DNA of 30,870 nt, from contig JALNYX010000006.1 of NCBI GenBank assembly GCA_023229615.1, forward strand, positions 1 to 30,870, in the 5' to 3' direction. Each line of letters opens with the position of its first letter. Position 1 is the first letter of the stretch. Made by a program: the position numbers and the translations under genes. This DNA is from Candidatus Moraniibacteriota bacterium (GTDB taxonomy: Bacteria > Patescibacteriota > Minisyncoccia > Moranbacterales > UBA9337). Below, in pieces: positions 6,444-13,671 of this stretch. The notes under the pieces were generated by a model, which did not search any database, was not told the origin of the DNA, and saw only the letters and a program-made list of their open reading frames with translations.

Positions 6444-6900
6444 TATTGAGAAGACATATAATAATCCCAAGTCTCATTTTTGTGCCTATTTTGCCGCCTA
6501 TGATCCCAAAGCCAAGCAGGTCTTTGTCGGACATCACAAGAAATCAGGGCTGTGGCTTTTTAATGGTGGACATATTGATGAAGGTGAAACGATGAGTGAA
6601 ATATTGGTAAGGGAAATTGGCGAGGAATGGGGACTGGACGGCAATGACTTTGAGATTAAACCACCAGCTTTTCTAATAATAACTGAAATTGATAATCCAA
6701 CCAAACAACCGTGCAATTTTCACTATGATTTGTGGTGTTTTGTCTCTGTGGATAAAAACAACTTTAATCCTGACAAATCCAAGTTGCTAGAAGAATTTCA
6801 TGAAGCTGGTTGGAAAAGTCTGGATGAAGCGAGAAGCTTAATAAAAGAAAAAAACACATTGTTAGCAATTGAGTTTGTTGAAAGTAACTATTTTAAATAG
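6397..6900 (+). CDS. NUDIX hydrolase with uncertain start
   Basis: NUDIX enzymes hydrolyse nucleoside diphosphates linked to another group. The Nudix box GX5EX7REUXEEXGU is complete: GHIDEGETMSEILVREIGEE followed by WGL. Before it, HHKKSGLWLFNGG is the usual strand-loop. The substrate is unknown. The start is a problem: there is no in-frame ATG or GTG between the previous in-frame stop (6382) and the first conserved residues. The only ordinary candidate is TTG 6397, which would overlap the LysE gene by 47 bases; ATT 6445, just after the LysE stop, would give IEKTYNNPKSHF and a more family-like N-terminus. A small N-terminal deletion is also possible. The fold and active site appear complete either way. 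Confidence 0.85.
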   Translation: MPSTWHIRVLNFLYYNIEKTYNNPKSHFCAYFAAYDPKAKQVFVGHHKKSGLWLFNGGHIDEGETMSEILVREIGEEWGLDGNDFEIKPPAFLIITEIDNPTKQPCNFHYDLWCFVSVDKNNFNPDKSKLLEEFHEAGWKSLDEARSLIKEKNTLLAIEFVESNYFK

Positions 6901-6928
6901 ACGATAGATTTTACCGATCTGATTTTGC

Positions 6929-6957
6929 TTGATAATGGAAAAATACTATTGTATAAT
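6929..6957 (+). promoter_or_regulatory. Sigma70-type promoter of the Gln-rich exported protein
   Basis: TTGATA (6929-6934), 17-base spacer, TATAAT (6952-6957). Predicted start near 6964, leader of about 23 bases before ATG 6987. Confidence 0.7.
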
Positions 6958-6986
6958 AATAAGTATTAATTCGTAAAAACAAAAAA

Positions 6987-7826
6987 ATGAAAAAAACAGC
7001 AACCGTTGCATTGCTTATGATGTTTGGATTTGTTTTTCAAACTCAGGCAGTCAGCACCAATTCTAATTCTACTGGCGGACAGGTAGCTCAGACAGGAACT
7101 GCCGTGGCAACCCAGGAGCAAAATCAAGTAATGAATCAAGGAGAGGACTCCCAGATTCAGACACAAGAGCAAAATGAAGTGTATGGAATGGTAGAAGATG
7201 AAACAGTAGAAGTTGCAGATGATAGCACTGACCAGGAGCAAGCTGGAAGCCAAACTGGAACTGCTACCGGAGATCAGGATAGAGCTAGAACTCAGACTCA
7301 GGATCGAATTCAAACTCAAGATCAAGAGCAGATTCAACAACAGGATAAAACCCAAGATAGAACACAAAGCAAGACCCAAGATAAAGTGCAGAACAAAACT
7401 CAAACTTCTTCCGCCAAGCAAGTAAAAAGCCAAGTAGCCAGCGCTGTTCAAACGATGCTCAATATTGCCGAAGGAGATAGTAAGATTGGACAACAAATAA
7501 AAACTATTGCTCAAAACCAAACTAAGAATCAAGAAAAGATTCAAAAAAACATTGAGAATATTCAAAGTCGAAGTGGTTTCGCAAAAATGCTTATCGGACC
7601 AAACTATGGAGAAATAAAGGATGCCAAGACTACTCTTGAGCAAAACAAATTACAAATTAAAGAATTGAACCAGATTAGGACTCAGCTTTCCAATGAAAGT
7701 GATCAACAAATGTTAACGGAGCAAATCAAAGTTCTTGAAGAGTCTAATCAAGAAATCGAAGCTATTCTTGATCAATCTCAGTCCGGTTTCAGTTTTTTCG
7801 GATGGTTTAATAATCTTGTTTCGTAG
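6987..7826 (+). CDS. Exported Gln/Thr-rich low-complexity protein
   Basis: This 279-residue protein has a signal peptide (basic MKK, hydrophobic ATVALLMMFGFVF, probable cleavage after QTQA at residue 21). The mature part divides in two. Residues about 25-145 are low-complexity: Gln, Thr, Asp and Lys repeats such as TQDRIQTQDQEQIQQQ. Residues about 150-265 look helical and coiled-coil-like (VASAVQTMLNIAEGD, then many Gln-rich heptads with a TLEQNKLQIKELNQIRTQLS stretch). It ends with an aromatic tail GFSFFGWFNNLVS that could be a membrane or partner contact. It has its own promoter and a strong terminator, so it is monocistronic. No function is recognised; a cell-surface or secreted structural role is a guess. 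Confidence 0.8.
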   Translation: MKKTATVALLMMFGFVFQTQAVSTNSNSTGGQVAQTGTAVATQEQNQVMNQGEDSQIQTQEQNEVYGMVEDETVEVADDSTDQEQAGSQTGTATGDQDRARTQTQDRIQTQDQEQIQQQDKTQDRTQSKTQDKVQNKTQTSSAKQVKSQVASAVQTMLNIAEGDSKIGQQIKTIAQNQTKNQEKIQKNIENIQSRSGFAKMLIGPNYGEIKDAKTTLEQNKLQIKELNQIRTQLSNESDQQMLTEQIKVLEESNQEIEAILDQSQSGFSFFGWFNNLVS

Positions 7827-7835
7827 AGAAAAAGC

Positions 7836-7886
7836 ACAAAATAACACAAAAGGCACCCACACTCGGGTGTTTTTGTGTTATTTTGT
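7836..7886 (+). terminator. Long-stem terminator
   Basis: A 16-base perfect outer stem (7836-7851 with 7871-7886) surrounds an inner CACCC/GGGTG stem (7854-7858 with 7865-7869). The A- and T-rich arms could terminate on either strand. Confidence 0.85.
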
Positions 7887-7961
7887 AATTTTAAAGGGTA
7901 GTGTATTTGAAATATTTTTATAAAATCAGGTGTAATAAAATCGTAGGTTGCTTTTTTGCAA

Positions 7962-7990
7962 TTGGATTTGTTGTTTGTTTATTATTTATA
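7962..7990 (+). promoter_or_regulatory. Possible promoter of the MacAB-like operon
   Basis: TTGGAT (7962-7967), 17-base spacer, TTTATA (7985-7990), 28 bases before ATG 8018. Both boxes are imperfect. Confidence 0.35.
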
Positions 7991-8017
7991 AATTAATTAA
8001 AATAAAGGCTGTAAATT

Positions 8018-9100
8018 ATGAAGAAGAAGTATATTGTTGTGATTGTGGGGATAGTTTTAATTGCAGGAGGTTATTTCTGGTATCGAAGTAGTCATAGTAA
8101 GTCGACAAGTCAGGTTCAATATCAAACTTCATCCGCAGAAAAAGGAACAATTTCGGTTTCAGTGAGTGGAACTGGGCAAGTGGAAGCGGTTAACCAGGTT
8201 GATTTAAAGCCGGTTATCGCCGGGGATGCTATCGATGTTATTTCTGTATATGTTAAAAATAATCAAGAAGTCGCGGAAGGGGAATTGATTGCTCTTCTGG
8301 ATAGTGAAGATGCACAAAAATCAGTGCGCAATGCGGAACTTGATTTGGACAGTGCTCAAAATAAATATGACCAGGTAAAAAAGGATTATGACCATGATGT
8401 TGCAACGAAATATGACAAGGCGTCGCAAAAGATTGCTGTTGAGCAAAAAAAGAATGCGCTTGCCGATGCAAAAGAAAAATTAAATGATTATTATATTCGT
8501 GCGCCTTTTTCCGGGGTGGTAACCGGATTGAGTGTGAGCGCCGGTGATTCTATTTCGCGGACGGATATTTTAGCTTCAGTAATCACAACTGAATCACAAG
8601 CTATTATTTCATTAAATGAAGTTGACGCGGTCCTGGTGAAAGTTGGGGATAAGGCAATGCTTGCTTTTGATGCACTTCCAAATGTTTCCATTGCAGGGGA
8701 AGTGAGTAAGATTGATACAATTGGGCAATCAAGTCAGGGGGTTGTTTCTTATGGCGCGGAGATAACTTTTGATTCTCAAAACGAGCTTTTGAAGCCAGGG
8801 ATGAGTATTTCTGCTTCTGTTATTACCGAGGTCAAGCAAGATGCGCTTTTGATTCCGGCAGGTGCAGTGAAAAATGATGATAGTAATGGATATTATGTGG
8901 AAATTCTTTCCGGAGGAGCCACGCAAAGAAAAAAGGTGGAAACAGGTGTGTCAAACGATACCGAAATGGAAATCGTAAGCGGACTTTCTTCCGGTGATAA
9001 GGTCGTTACGCAGACTATCGGTTCAAGTAATGCCACTTCCGCCACAAAAACCAGCACAAACTCAGCTAGAATACCGGGATTAGGAGGATTTGGAAGATAA
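8018..9100 (+). CDS. MacA/HlyD-like membrane fusion (adaptor) protein
   Basis: A 360-residue adaptor for the ABC system encoded by the next two genes. A single N-terminal membrane anchor (YIVVIVGIVLIAGGYFW) is followed by the first beta/lipoyl half (GTISVSVSGTGQVEAVNQVD), a short helical hairpin at about residues 95-160, the second lipoyl half (YIRAPFSGVVTGLSVSAGDS, the typical R-A-P-F-x-G motif), a beta-barrel domain and a membrane-proximal domain (GLSSGDKVV). The tail is Ser/Thr-rich and ends RIPGLGGFGR. The helical hairpin is much shorter than in TolC-docking MacA, and no outer-membrane gene is near, so it probably works in a single-membrane envelope. Gene order adaptor-ATPase-permease supports one operon. 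Confidence 0.9.
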   Translation: MKKKYIVVIVGIVLIAGGYFWYRSSHSKSTSQVQYQTSSAEKGTISVSVSGTGQVEAVNQVDLKPVIAGDAIDVISVYVKNNQEVAEGELIALLDSEDAQKSVRNAELDLDSAQNKYDQVKKDYDHDVATKYDKASQKIAVEQKKNALADAKEKLNDYYIRAPFSGVVTGLSVSAGDSISRTDILASVITTESQAIISLNEVDAVLVKVGDKAMLAFDALPNVSIAGEVSKIDTIGQSSQGVVSYGAEITFDSQNELLKPGMSISASVITEVKQDALLIPAGAVKNDDSNGYYVEILSGGATQRKKVETGVSNDTEMEIVSGLSSGDKVVTQTIGSSNATSATKTSTNSARIPGLGGFGR

Positions 9101-9129
9101 TTCTGAACTATTAAGTAGTATATTATTTT

Positions 9130-9813
9130 ATGATTAAATGCGAGAATATAAAAAAAATATATAAAAATGGAGATGTGGAAACAATAGCTCTTAAGGGTGT
9201 TTCTTTCCATATTGAAGAAGGTGAATTTGTGGCAATTATCGGACCGTCCGGATCAGGAAAGTCAACCCTGATGCATATTTTGGGAGCATTGGATGTTCCA
9301 AGTGAAGGAGAATATATTTTGGATGGAAAAAAAGTTTCCAAGATGAACGATGATGAATTGTCGCAATTAAGAAAAAGTAAAATCGGATTTGTTTTTCAGT
9401 CATTCAATTTACTTCCAAGAACGACGGCATTGCGAAATGTGATGTTGCCTCTTTTGTATTCCGGAATACCGGCAAAAGAAAGGGAAATTAAGGCTCGAAA
9501 AGCTTTGAAATATGCCGGTATGGAGGAAAATAAATTCTTAAATCTTTCCAATCAATTGTCAGGCGGTCAAATGCAAAGAGTAGCAATTGCCAGATCGTTG
9601 ATTAATGATCCAGCTATAATTTTAGCTGATGAGCCAACGGGAAATTTGGATACCAAAACCAGCCAGGTCGTAATGAAAACTTTTCAGGAGCTTAATGCAA
9701 AAGGGCATACTATTATTTTAATTACTCATGAAGAGGAGATTGCAGATTATGCCAATAGGGTAATTTCTATTCGCGATGGTGTGATTGAAAAAGATATAAC
9801 GAAGAAAAAATAA
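9130..9813 (+). CDS. MacB/LolD-type ABC transporter ATP-binding protein
   Basis: A 227-residue ABC ATPase, the energy-coupling subunit of the adaptor and permease on either side. Motifs in order: Walker A GPSGSGKST (about 38-46), Q-loop GFVFQSFNLLPR, signature LSGGQMQRVAIAR, Walker B IILADEPTGNLD, and H-loop LITHEEE. The close match to the LolD/MacB/FtsE branch (FQ.FNLLP and DEPTGNLD) identifies a type VII, mechanotransmission-type exporter ATPase rather than an importer. It lies 29 bases after the adaptor and 25 bases before the permease. Confidence 0.95.
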   Translation: MIKCENIKKIYKNGDVETIALKGVSFHIEEGEFVAIIGPSGSGKSTLMHILGALDVPSEGEYILDGKKVSKMNDDELSQLRKSKIGFVFQSFNLLPRTTALRNVMLPLLYSGIPAKEREIKARKALKYAGMEENKFLNLSNQLSGGQMQRVAIARSLINDPAIILADEPTGNLDTKTSQVVMKTFQELNAKGHTIILITHEEEIADYANRVISIRDGVIEKDITKKK

Positions 9814-9838
9814 GTAATAATCTTAAGATATAGAATTT

Positions 9839-11056
9839 ATGATAACAGATTTATTGAAAGAAACTTTTTGGTCGCTTTCCGGGAACAAGGTTCGTTCCGG
9901 GTTGACGATTTTGGGTATTGTTATTGGTATTGCCTCGGTTATTACCATGGTTTCCATTGGTCAGGGAGCAAAAAATTCCATCGAAAGTAATATTGAATCA
10001 ATCGGTTCAAATTTGATTATTGTGATGCCAGGTTCCAGTCATAGTAGTAATGTGAATCAGGGGCGTGGAAGTGCGCAGACACTCACGATTGAAGATGCAG
10101 ATGCTATCAAGGCTTCTATTAAAAGTGTTAAAGCGGTGGCGCCAGAAGTTTCTAAACGTTATCAAATAACAACCAAGGGAAATAATACAAATACTCAAAT
10201 TATTGGAACAGTGAGCGACTATTTGATTGCGCGGAATATCGCTATGGATAATGGAAGTTTTTTTTCCGATATGCAAATAAAAAGTTCAGCTAAGGTTGCC
10301 GTGCTTGGTTCAACTGCTCGAGATGATTTGTTTGGTGCGGGAGTGAATCCTATTGGGCAAACAATAAGAATTAATAAAATCGATTTCAAAGTAGTGGGAG
10401 TAACAAAGGCAAAAGGAGGATCTGGTTTTTCTAATCCAGATGACTCGGTTTATGTTCCGATTTCCAGTGCTATGCATTTTTTATCGGGCGATGATTATGT
10501 AAGTGATATCAGTGTTGCTGCAGTCGACCAAAGTTCAATGGCAGATGTCCAAGAGCAAATTAATCAGCTTCTTTTGAATCGCCATAAAATATCTGACGCT
10601 GGTTTGGCTGATTTTAATATTATGAATCAGAATGATATTATTTCTGCCGCTACGAGCGTAACGGGAACTTTCACAATTCTCTTGTCGTCTATTGCTGGAA
10701 TCTCCCTTTTGGTAGGAGGAATCGGAATTATGAATATGATGCTAACAACTGTTACCGAAAGAACAAGAGAGATTGGATTGCGAAAGGCTGTGGGAGTCAA
10801 GAGGATTTATATTAATTTGCAATTTTTAGCGGAAGCAGTAGCGCTGACTTTTTTAGGTGGAGCATTCGGAGTTATTTTGGGATGGATTGCTTCACACGCC
10901 GTTTCGTATTTTGTGAGCAGTTTGTCAGCGGAAATTTCTTTGTCCGCCGTGTTGCTTGCTTTTGGTGTTTCAGCCTCAGTCGGAATAATTTTCGGTTTTT
11001 ACCCGGCGCGCAAAGCGGCTGCTATGAGTCCGATTGAAGCGCTTCGGTATGAATAA
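9839..11056 (+). CDS. MacB-like FtsX-family ABC permease
   Basis: A 405-residue permease with one N-terminal helix (GLTILGIVIGIASVITMVSI), a large extracytoplasmic MacB_PCD domain of about 220 residues, and three C-terminal helices of the FtsX domain. The hallmark segment GGIGIMNMMLTTVTERTREI followed by GLRKAVG is intact, and the end (ARKAAAMSPIEALRYE) is the usual MacB terminus. Type VII transporters of this kind move peptides, lipoproteins or drugs across the envelope by mechanical motion and need the matching ATPase and adaptor, both encoded just upstream. The substrate cannot be told. It ends 56 bases before the DUF2127 gene. Confidence 0.93.
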   Translation: MITDLLKETFWSLSGNKVRSGLTILGIVIGIASVITMVSIGQGAKNSIESNIESIGSNLIIVMPGSSHSSNVNQGRGSAQTLTIEDADAIKASIKSVKAVAPEVSKRYQITTKGNNTNTQIIGTVSDYLIARNIAMDNGSFFSDMQIKSSAKVAVLGSTARDDLFGAGVNPIGQTIRINKIDFKVVGVTKAKGGSGFSNPDDSVYVPISSAMHFLSGDDYVSDISVAAVDQSSMADVQEQINQLLLNRHKISDAGLADFNIMNQNDIISAATSVTGTFTILLSSIAGISLLVGGIGIMNMMLTTVTERTREIGLRKAVGVKRIYINLQFLAEAVALTFLGGAFGVILGWIASHAVSYFVSSLSAEISLSAVLLAFGVSASVGIIFGFYPARKAAAMSPIEALRYE

Positions 11057-11099
11057 GTACAGCCATTAGAAATGCCTTTACTGAAATTTTACAAAGGGC

Positions 11100-11113
11100 T
11101 ATACTTAAGTATA
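11100..11113. repeat. 14-bp perfect palindrome at the DUF2127 start
   Basis: TATACTTAAGTATA is perfectly symmetric, contains a possible -10 box (TATACT), and its last base is the A of the ATG. It may be a regulator site or chance in AT-rich DNA. Confidence 0.3.
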
Positions 11114-11592
11114 TGAAAAAACAAGAATTTTTGCACGAATCATTTTTGGTTACTTTAGCGATTAAGGCTATTGATGCAATTGTCGAGATTGCTATTGGGA
11201 TAGTGTTTTTTTTCGTTAATCCGAATTATGTAAACAACTTTATTAATTCAATTATTCAAGTTGATGTTTCTGATGATCCAGTAACGCTTGCTTCTGGATA
11301 TTTTTCGCAACTTTTGAGCCATTTAAATTTTTCCGCTAATCTGAAATTTTTTGTTGTTTTTTATCTGTTGTCCCATGGAATAGCAAAACTTTTGGTGGTT
11401 ATTTTTCTTTGGATGAAAAAACTATGGGCTTATCCGGTTGGAATTGTTCTGTTTTTCTTTTTTATTGTTTATCAGATATACCGGTATTCGATCGGGCATT
11501 CTATGTGGATGATTGTGCTTACTATTTTTGATTTGATTATTATCTATCTTACTTGGGTTGAATATAATAGAATAAAATATTCAAGCAACTAA
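11113..11592 (+). CDS. DUF2127-like membrane protein
   Basis: A 159-residue protein with about four transmembrane helices: residues 12-36 (LAIKAIDAIVEIAIGIVFFF), about 75-100 (FFVVFYLLSHGIAKLLVVIF), 105-125 and 130-152. The pattern E/D-rich helix 1 followed by a SHGI-type motif in helix 2 matches DUF2127 proteins, whose function is unknown. Length is normal for the family. The start ATG coincides with the end of a small palindrome. It follows the ABC permease by 56 bases with no terminator seen, so it may be read with that operon. Confidence 0.7.
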   Translation: MKKQEFLHESFLVTLAIKAIDAIVEIAIGIVFFFVNPNYVNNFINSIIQVDVSDDPVTLASGYFSQLLSHLNFSANLKFFVVFYLLSHGIAKLLVVIFLWMKKLWAYPVGIVLFFFFIVYQIYRYSIGHSMWMIVLTIFDLIIIYLTWVEYNRIKYSSN

Positions 11593-11669
11593 GTAAGTGT
11601 GATAGATTTTCGACAGGTTTCATCGCTCTATTGTGAATATGAGTATCGATGCAATGGATATGTTTTGTT

Positions 11670-11698
11670 TTGTGAAAAATGCTCAGATATTGTATAAT
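11670..11698 (+). promoter_or_regulatory. Promoter of the DedA gene
   Basis: TTGTGA (11670-11675), 17-base spacer, TATAAT (11693-11698), 34 bases before the GTG start. Confidence 0.55.
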
Positions 11699-11732
11699 GC
11701 TTGAATAAAAAGGTAGACATAATTTTTTACCC

Positions 11733-12311
11733 GTGGACAGATTGTTGATACATTTTTTGGATAATTATGAATTGCTAGTGTATCTGGTGATTTTTTTGGC
11801 GATGGTAATCGAGGGGGATGTAATTCTTTTCAGTTCTTTTTTTCTTGCTCATTATGGAAGACTTGATTTGACTGGCGTTATTCTTGCTTCTGCCGCAGGG
11901 GCGTTAATTGGAAATGCTCTTTGGTATCAATTTGGTAAATATTTGGAAAAAATAAACTTCGTGGAAAAACATGCGAAAAAGTTTTCAGGGTTAATCGATC
12001 GCCAGCTCAAAGGAAATCTATTTCGAATGATTTTACTCTCCAAATTTACTTATGGACTGCATCATCTGACAATAATGAGGGCGGGAGCCACAAAGGTTGA
12101 TTTCGTGAGATATTTTAAAAGAGATTTTATTGCCACATTGATTTGGATCGGGGTTGTTGGCGGTATGGGGTATATTTTTTCTGTTTCAATTTTAATTTTA
12201 AGACATTATTTTAGATTCACTCAAGCAATAATCTTGCTTGGTTTACTAGGAATAGCAACCTCTTCTTATCTTTTTTCAAGAGCAGGAAAGAAGGCGATAT
12301 CAAAGGAGTAA
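11733..12311 (+). CDS. DedA-family (SNARE-associated/VTT domain) membrane protein
   Basis: DedA proteins are half-transporters or flippases implicated in moving undecaprenyl phosphate or phospholipids across the membrane. This 192-residue protein starts at GTG and has the typical layout: an N-terminal re-entrant segment with an acidic residue (FLAMVIEGDVILFSSFFLAH), the conserved G..GN..WY stretch (AAGALIGNALWYQFGKYLE), the F.RFTYGLHHL-like region (LSKFTYGLHHLTIMRAGATK), then two C-terminal helices. The Glu in the first motif and the central Arg-containing segment are present. It has its own promoter and is followed 14 bases later by another membrane protein. Confidence 0.85.
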   Translation: MDRLLIHFLDNYELLVYLVIFLAMVIEGDVILFSSFFLAHYGRLDLTGVILASAAGALIGNALWYQFGKYLEKINFVEKHAKKFSGLIDRQLKGNLFRMILLSKFTYGLHHLTIMRAGATKVDFVRYFKRDFIATLIWIGVVGGMGYIFSVSILILRHYFRFTQAIILLGLLGIATSSYLFSRAGKKAISKE

Positions 12312-12325
12312 GAAGTGCAAATAAT

Positions 12326-12964
12326 ATGGGAAATAGAATGGAAAAAGCTCAGTATATTGCAATTATTATCCTGCGATTATTTATAGGGATATTAATTGTT
12401 TTGAGTGTAGCGAGAATGAATCTTTTTCTTTTAGTGATGTCTTTTTTTGTGTTGTTTTTAACTTTTCTTCCAGCAATAATTGGAAAAAGTTTCAGGATAA
12501 ATTTGCCGATTGAAATTGATTTTGTTCTCACATTGGTTCTTTATCTGCATTATGCTTTAGGGGAATATAATGGATTTTATGTAAGATTTTCTTGGTGGGA
12601 CATTTTTCTCCATACCGGGAATAGTGTTATTTTGGGATTTATCGGGATGACTTTTGTATACATCTTGCTCATAACAAGTAAGATCAAAGCTAAGCCGATT
12701 TTAGTGGCTACATTTTCTATTTTCTTTGCTGTATTTATCGGGGTTATTTGGGAGATTTTCGAATTTACAATAGATCAAATTTTCGGTTTTAATATGCAAA
12801 AGAGCGGACTAGTGGACACTATGACGGATTTAATGATGGATGTTGTCGGTGCTTCATTGATCGGGGTTGCTGGTTTCTTTTATATTAAAAATCCCAAACC
12901 AAACTTGTTGCATAGCTGGGCGTTGAAAATATTAAAGGGAATAAGGCGGGAATCAAAAGATTGA
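12326..12964 (+). CDS. YjdF/DUF2238-like membrane protein
   Basis: A 212-residue polytopic protein with about six helices. Signature features are a D.FLHTGNS motif after helix 3 (WWDIFLHTGNSVILGFIGM), an acidic WEIFEFTIDQIFGFNMQ segment, and D-T-M-T-D-L before the last helix; these match the H..g and WE..E....g.n.Q...DT..D pattern of YjdF/DUF2238 proteins. Function is unknown; the conserved acidic and His residues suggest metal or proton handling, which is inference. An alternative ATG at 12338 would shorten it by four residues. It follows dedA by 14 bases and is closed by a terminator, so the two form a pair. Confidence 0.7.
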   Translation: MGNRMEKAQYIAIIILRLFIGILIVLSVARMNLFLLVMSFFVLFLTFLPAIIGKSFRINLPIEIDFVLTLVLYLHYALGEYNGFYVRFSWWDIFLHTGNSVILGFIGMTFVYILLITSKIKAKPILVATFSIFFAVFIGVIWEIFEFTIDQIFGFNMQKSGLVDTMTDLMMDVVGASLIGVAGFFYIKNPKPNLLHSWALKILKGIRRESKD

Positions 12965-12966
12965 AT

Positions 12967-13006
12967 AAAAAAACACCCATATTTTTTTGAAATTGGATGT
13001 TTTTTT
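12967..13006. terminator. Bidirectional terminator between the DUF2238-like gene and tRNA-Ile
   Basis: AAAAAAACACCCA (12967-12979) pairs with TGGATGTTTTTTT (12994-13006) with one mismatch. T-runs lie on both strands, so it can end both the plus-strand membrane-protein transcript and the minus-strand tRNA transcript. Confidence 0.7.
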
Positions 13007-13013
13007 AAAAATG

Positions 13014-13087
13014 TGGGCGATCCAAGAATCGAACTTGGGACCTCAGCATTATCAGTGCTGCGCTCTAACCATCTGAGCTAATCGCCC
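13014..13087 (-). tRNA. tRNA-Ile (anticodon GAT)
   Basis: On the minus strand the sequence begins GGGCGATTAGCTCAGATGG and folds into a full cloverleaf: acceptor GGGCGAT/ATCGCCC, D-arm with AGCTC, anticodon loop CTGATAA giving GAT, T-arm with GTTCGATTC. The discriminator is A and no CCA is encoded (the next bases are CAT). It lies 48 bases downstream of tRNA-Ala on the same strand and was probably cut from a shared transcript. This Ile-Ala pair is normally found in rRNA spacers; here no rRNA adjoins it. Confidence 0.95.
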
Positions 13088-13107
13088 TTAAAAACGAAAA
13101 TGCTGCG

Positions 13108-13138
13108 CCACGTGATGAGCGTAGCGAATTTTACGTGG
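13108..13138. repeat. Inverted repeat touching the CCA end of tRNA-Ala
   Basis: CCACGT (13108-13113) and ACGTGG (13133-13138) form an inverted repeat around a 19-base loop. Its right arm includes the bases that encode the CCA tail of tRNA-Ala. GC content is higher than in the flanking spacer. Confidence 0.5.
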
Positions 13139-13211
13139 TGGACCGGACAGGACTTGAACCCGCTACCTCCTCGGTGCAAACGAGGCGCTCTACCAGGTGA
13201 GCTACCGGCCC
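13136..13211 (-). tRNA. tRNA-Ala (anticodon TGC) with encoded CCA
   Basis: On the minus strand the gene begins GGGCCGGTAGCTCACCTGG; acceptor GGGCCGG pairs with CCGGTCC (one G-T), the anticodon stem CCTCG/CGAGG closes the loop TTTGCAC giving TGC, and the T-arm reads GGTTCAAGTCC. The discriminator A is followed by a genomic CCA (13136-13138), unlike the neighbouring tRNA-Ile. Those CCA bases also belong to an inverted repeat. Confidence 0.95.
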
Positions 13212-13273
13212 AGAATAATGAGATATTGGCTCAAAACTAAGCATAATAAAAACAGCATTTTATTACTTTATGT

Positions 13274-13301
13274 ATTATACATTCAAAAAATAATTTGTCC
13301 A
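13274..13301 (-). promoter_or_regulatory. Minus-strand promoter of the tRNA-Ala/tRNA-Ile pair
   Basis: Reading the minus strand: TGGACA (13301-13296), 16-base spacer, TATAAT (13279-13274). Transcription would begin near 13267, about 55 bases before tRNA-Ala. Confidence 0.6.
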
Positions 13302-13338
13302 GTGCGGAATTGGATATATTGGTGAATTGGGTATAAAT

Positions 13339-13367
13339 TTGACAAAACTTGAAATATGATATAAATT
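13339..13367 (+). promoter_or_regulatory. Possible promoter before secE
   Basis: A perfect TTGACA (13339-13344) is followed by TATAAA/TAAATT-like -10 options at 13360-13367 (spacing 15-17). It lies only about 15-20 bases before a terminator-type hairpin. Confidence 0.5.
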
Positions 13368-13379
13368 TGAAATACCAAT

Positions 13380-13399
13380 AAAGCCCCAGAGGGGCTTTT
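13380..13399 (+). terminator. Terminator-like hairpin in the secE leader
   Basis: AAGCCCC (13381-13387) pairs with GGGGCTT (13391-13397) around AGA, flanked by A and T bases. It sits between the TTGACA promoter and secE, so it is either an attenuator or the end of an unseen short transcript. The rest of the 12965-13447 interval holds only the tRNAs and their signals. Confidence 0.65.
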
Positions 13400-13447
13400 A
13401 AAAAAGGGTATTTTTTTGTAAATTACGAAAATACGAATAAATTTAGG

Positions 13448-13630
13448 ATGAATAAAATCATAAACTTTATCAAAGAAGCCAAGGCGGAATTAATGAAGGT
13501 AAATTGGCCGACAAAAAAACAAACTATTAATTATACCCTAGTAGTTGTTTTGTTAAGTTTGGCAGTAGCCATTTTTTTGGGAAGTTTGGATTATTTGTTC
13601 AGCAGTATTTTGAAGGCGTTTATTATATAA
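13448..13630 (+). CDS. secE: Preprotein translocase subunit SecE
   Basis: SecE is the clamp subunit of the SecYEG channel in the cytoplasmic membrane. The 60-residue protein has the family layout: an amphipathic N-terminal helix INFIKEAKAELMKVNWPTKK, whose K.V.WPt motif is diagnostic, followed by a single membrane helix (LVVVLLSLAVAIFLGSLDYL). This is the short, one-helix form usual in most bacteria. It is followed 41 bases later by nusG, the almost universal bacterial order. Confidence 0.93.
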   Translation: MNKIINFIKEAKAELMKVNWPTKKQTINYTLVVVLLSLAVAIFLGSLDYLFSSILKAFII

Positions 13631-13671
13631 TATTTATAAATTAGAAATTAAAAATTAGAAATTGATATAAT

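Noticed and set aside
6966..7643. A 225-codon open frame on the minus strand opposite the Gln-rich protein
   Set aside because: It is a by-product of Gln/Thr codon repeats; its Leu/Ser-rich product has no start signal or family pattern, and the plus strand has promoter, signal peptide and terminator.
13014..13211. tRNA-Ile/tRNA-Ala as an rRNA-operon spacer
   Set aside because: No 16S, 23S or 5S sequence flanks them; a promoter and terminator bracket only the two tRNAs.
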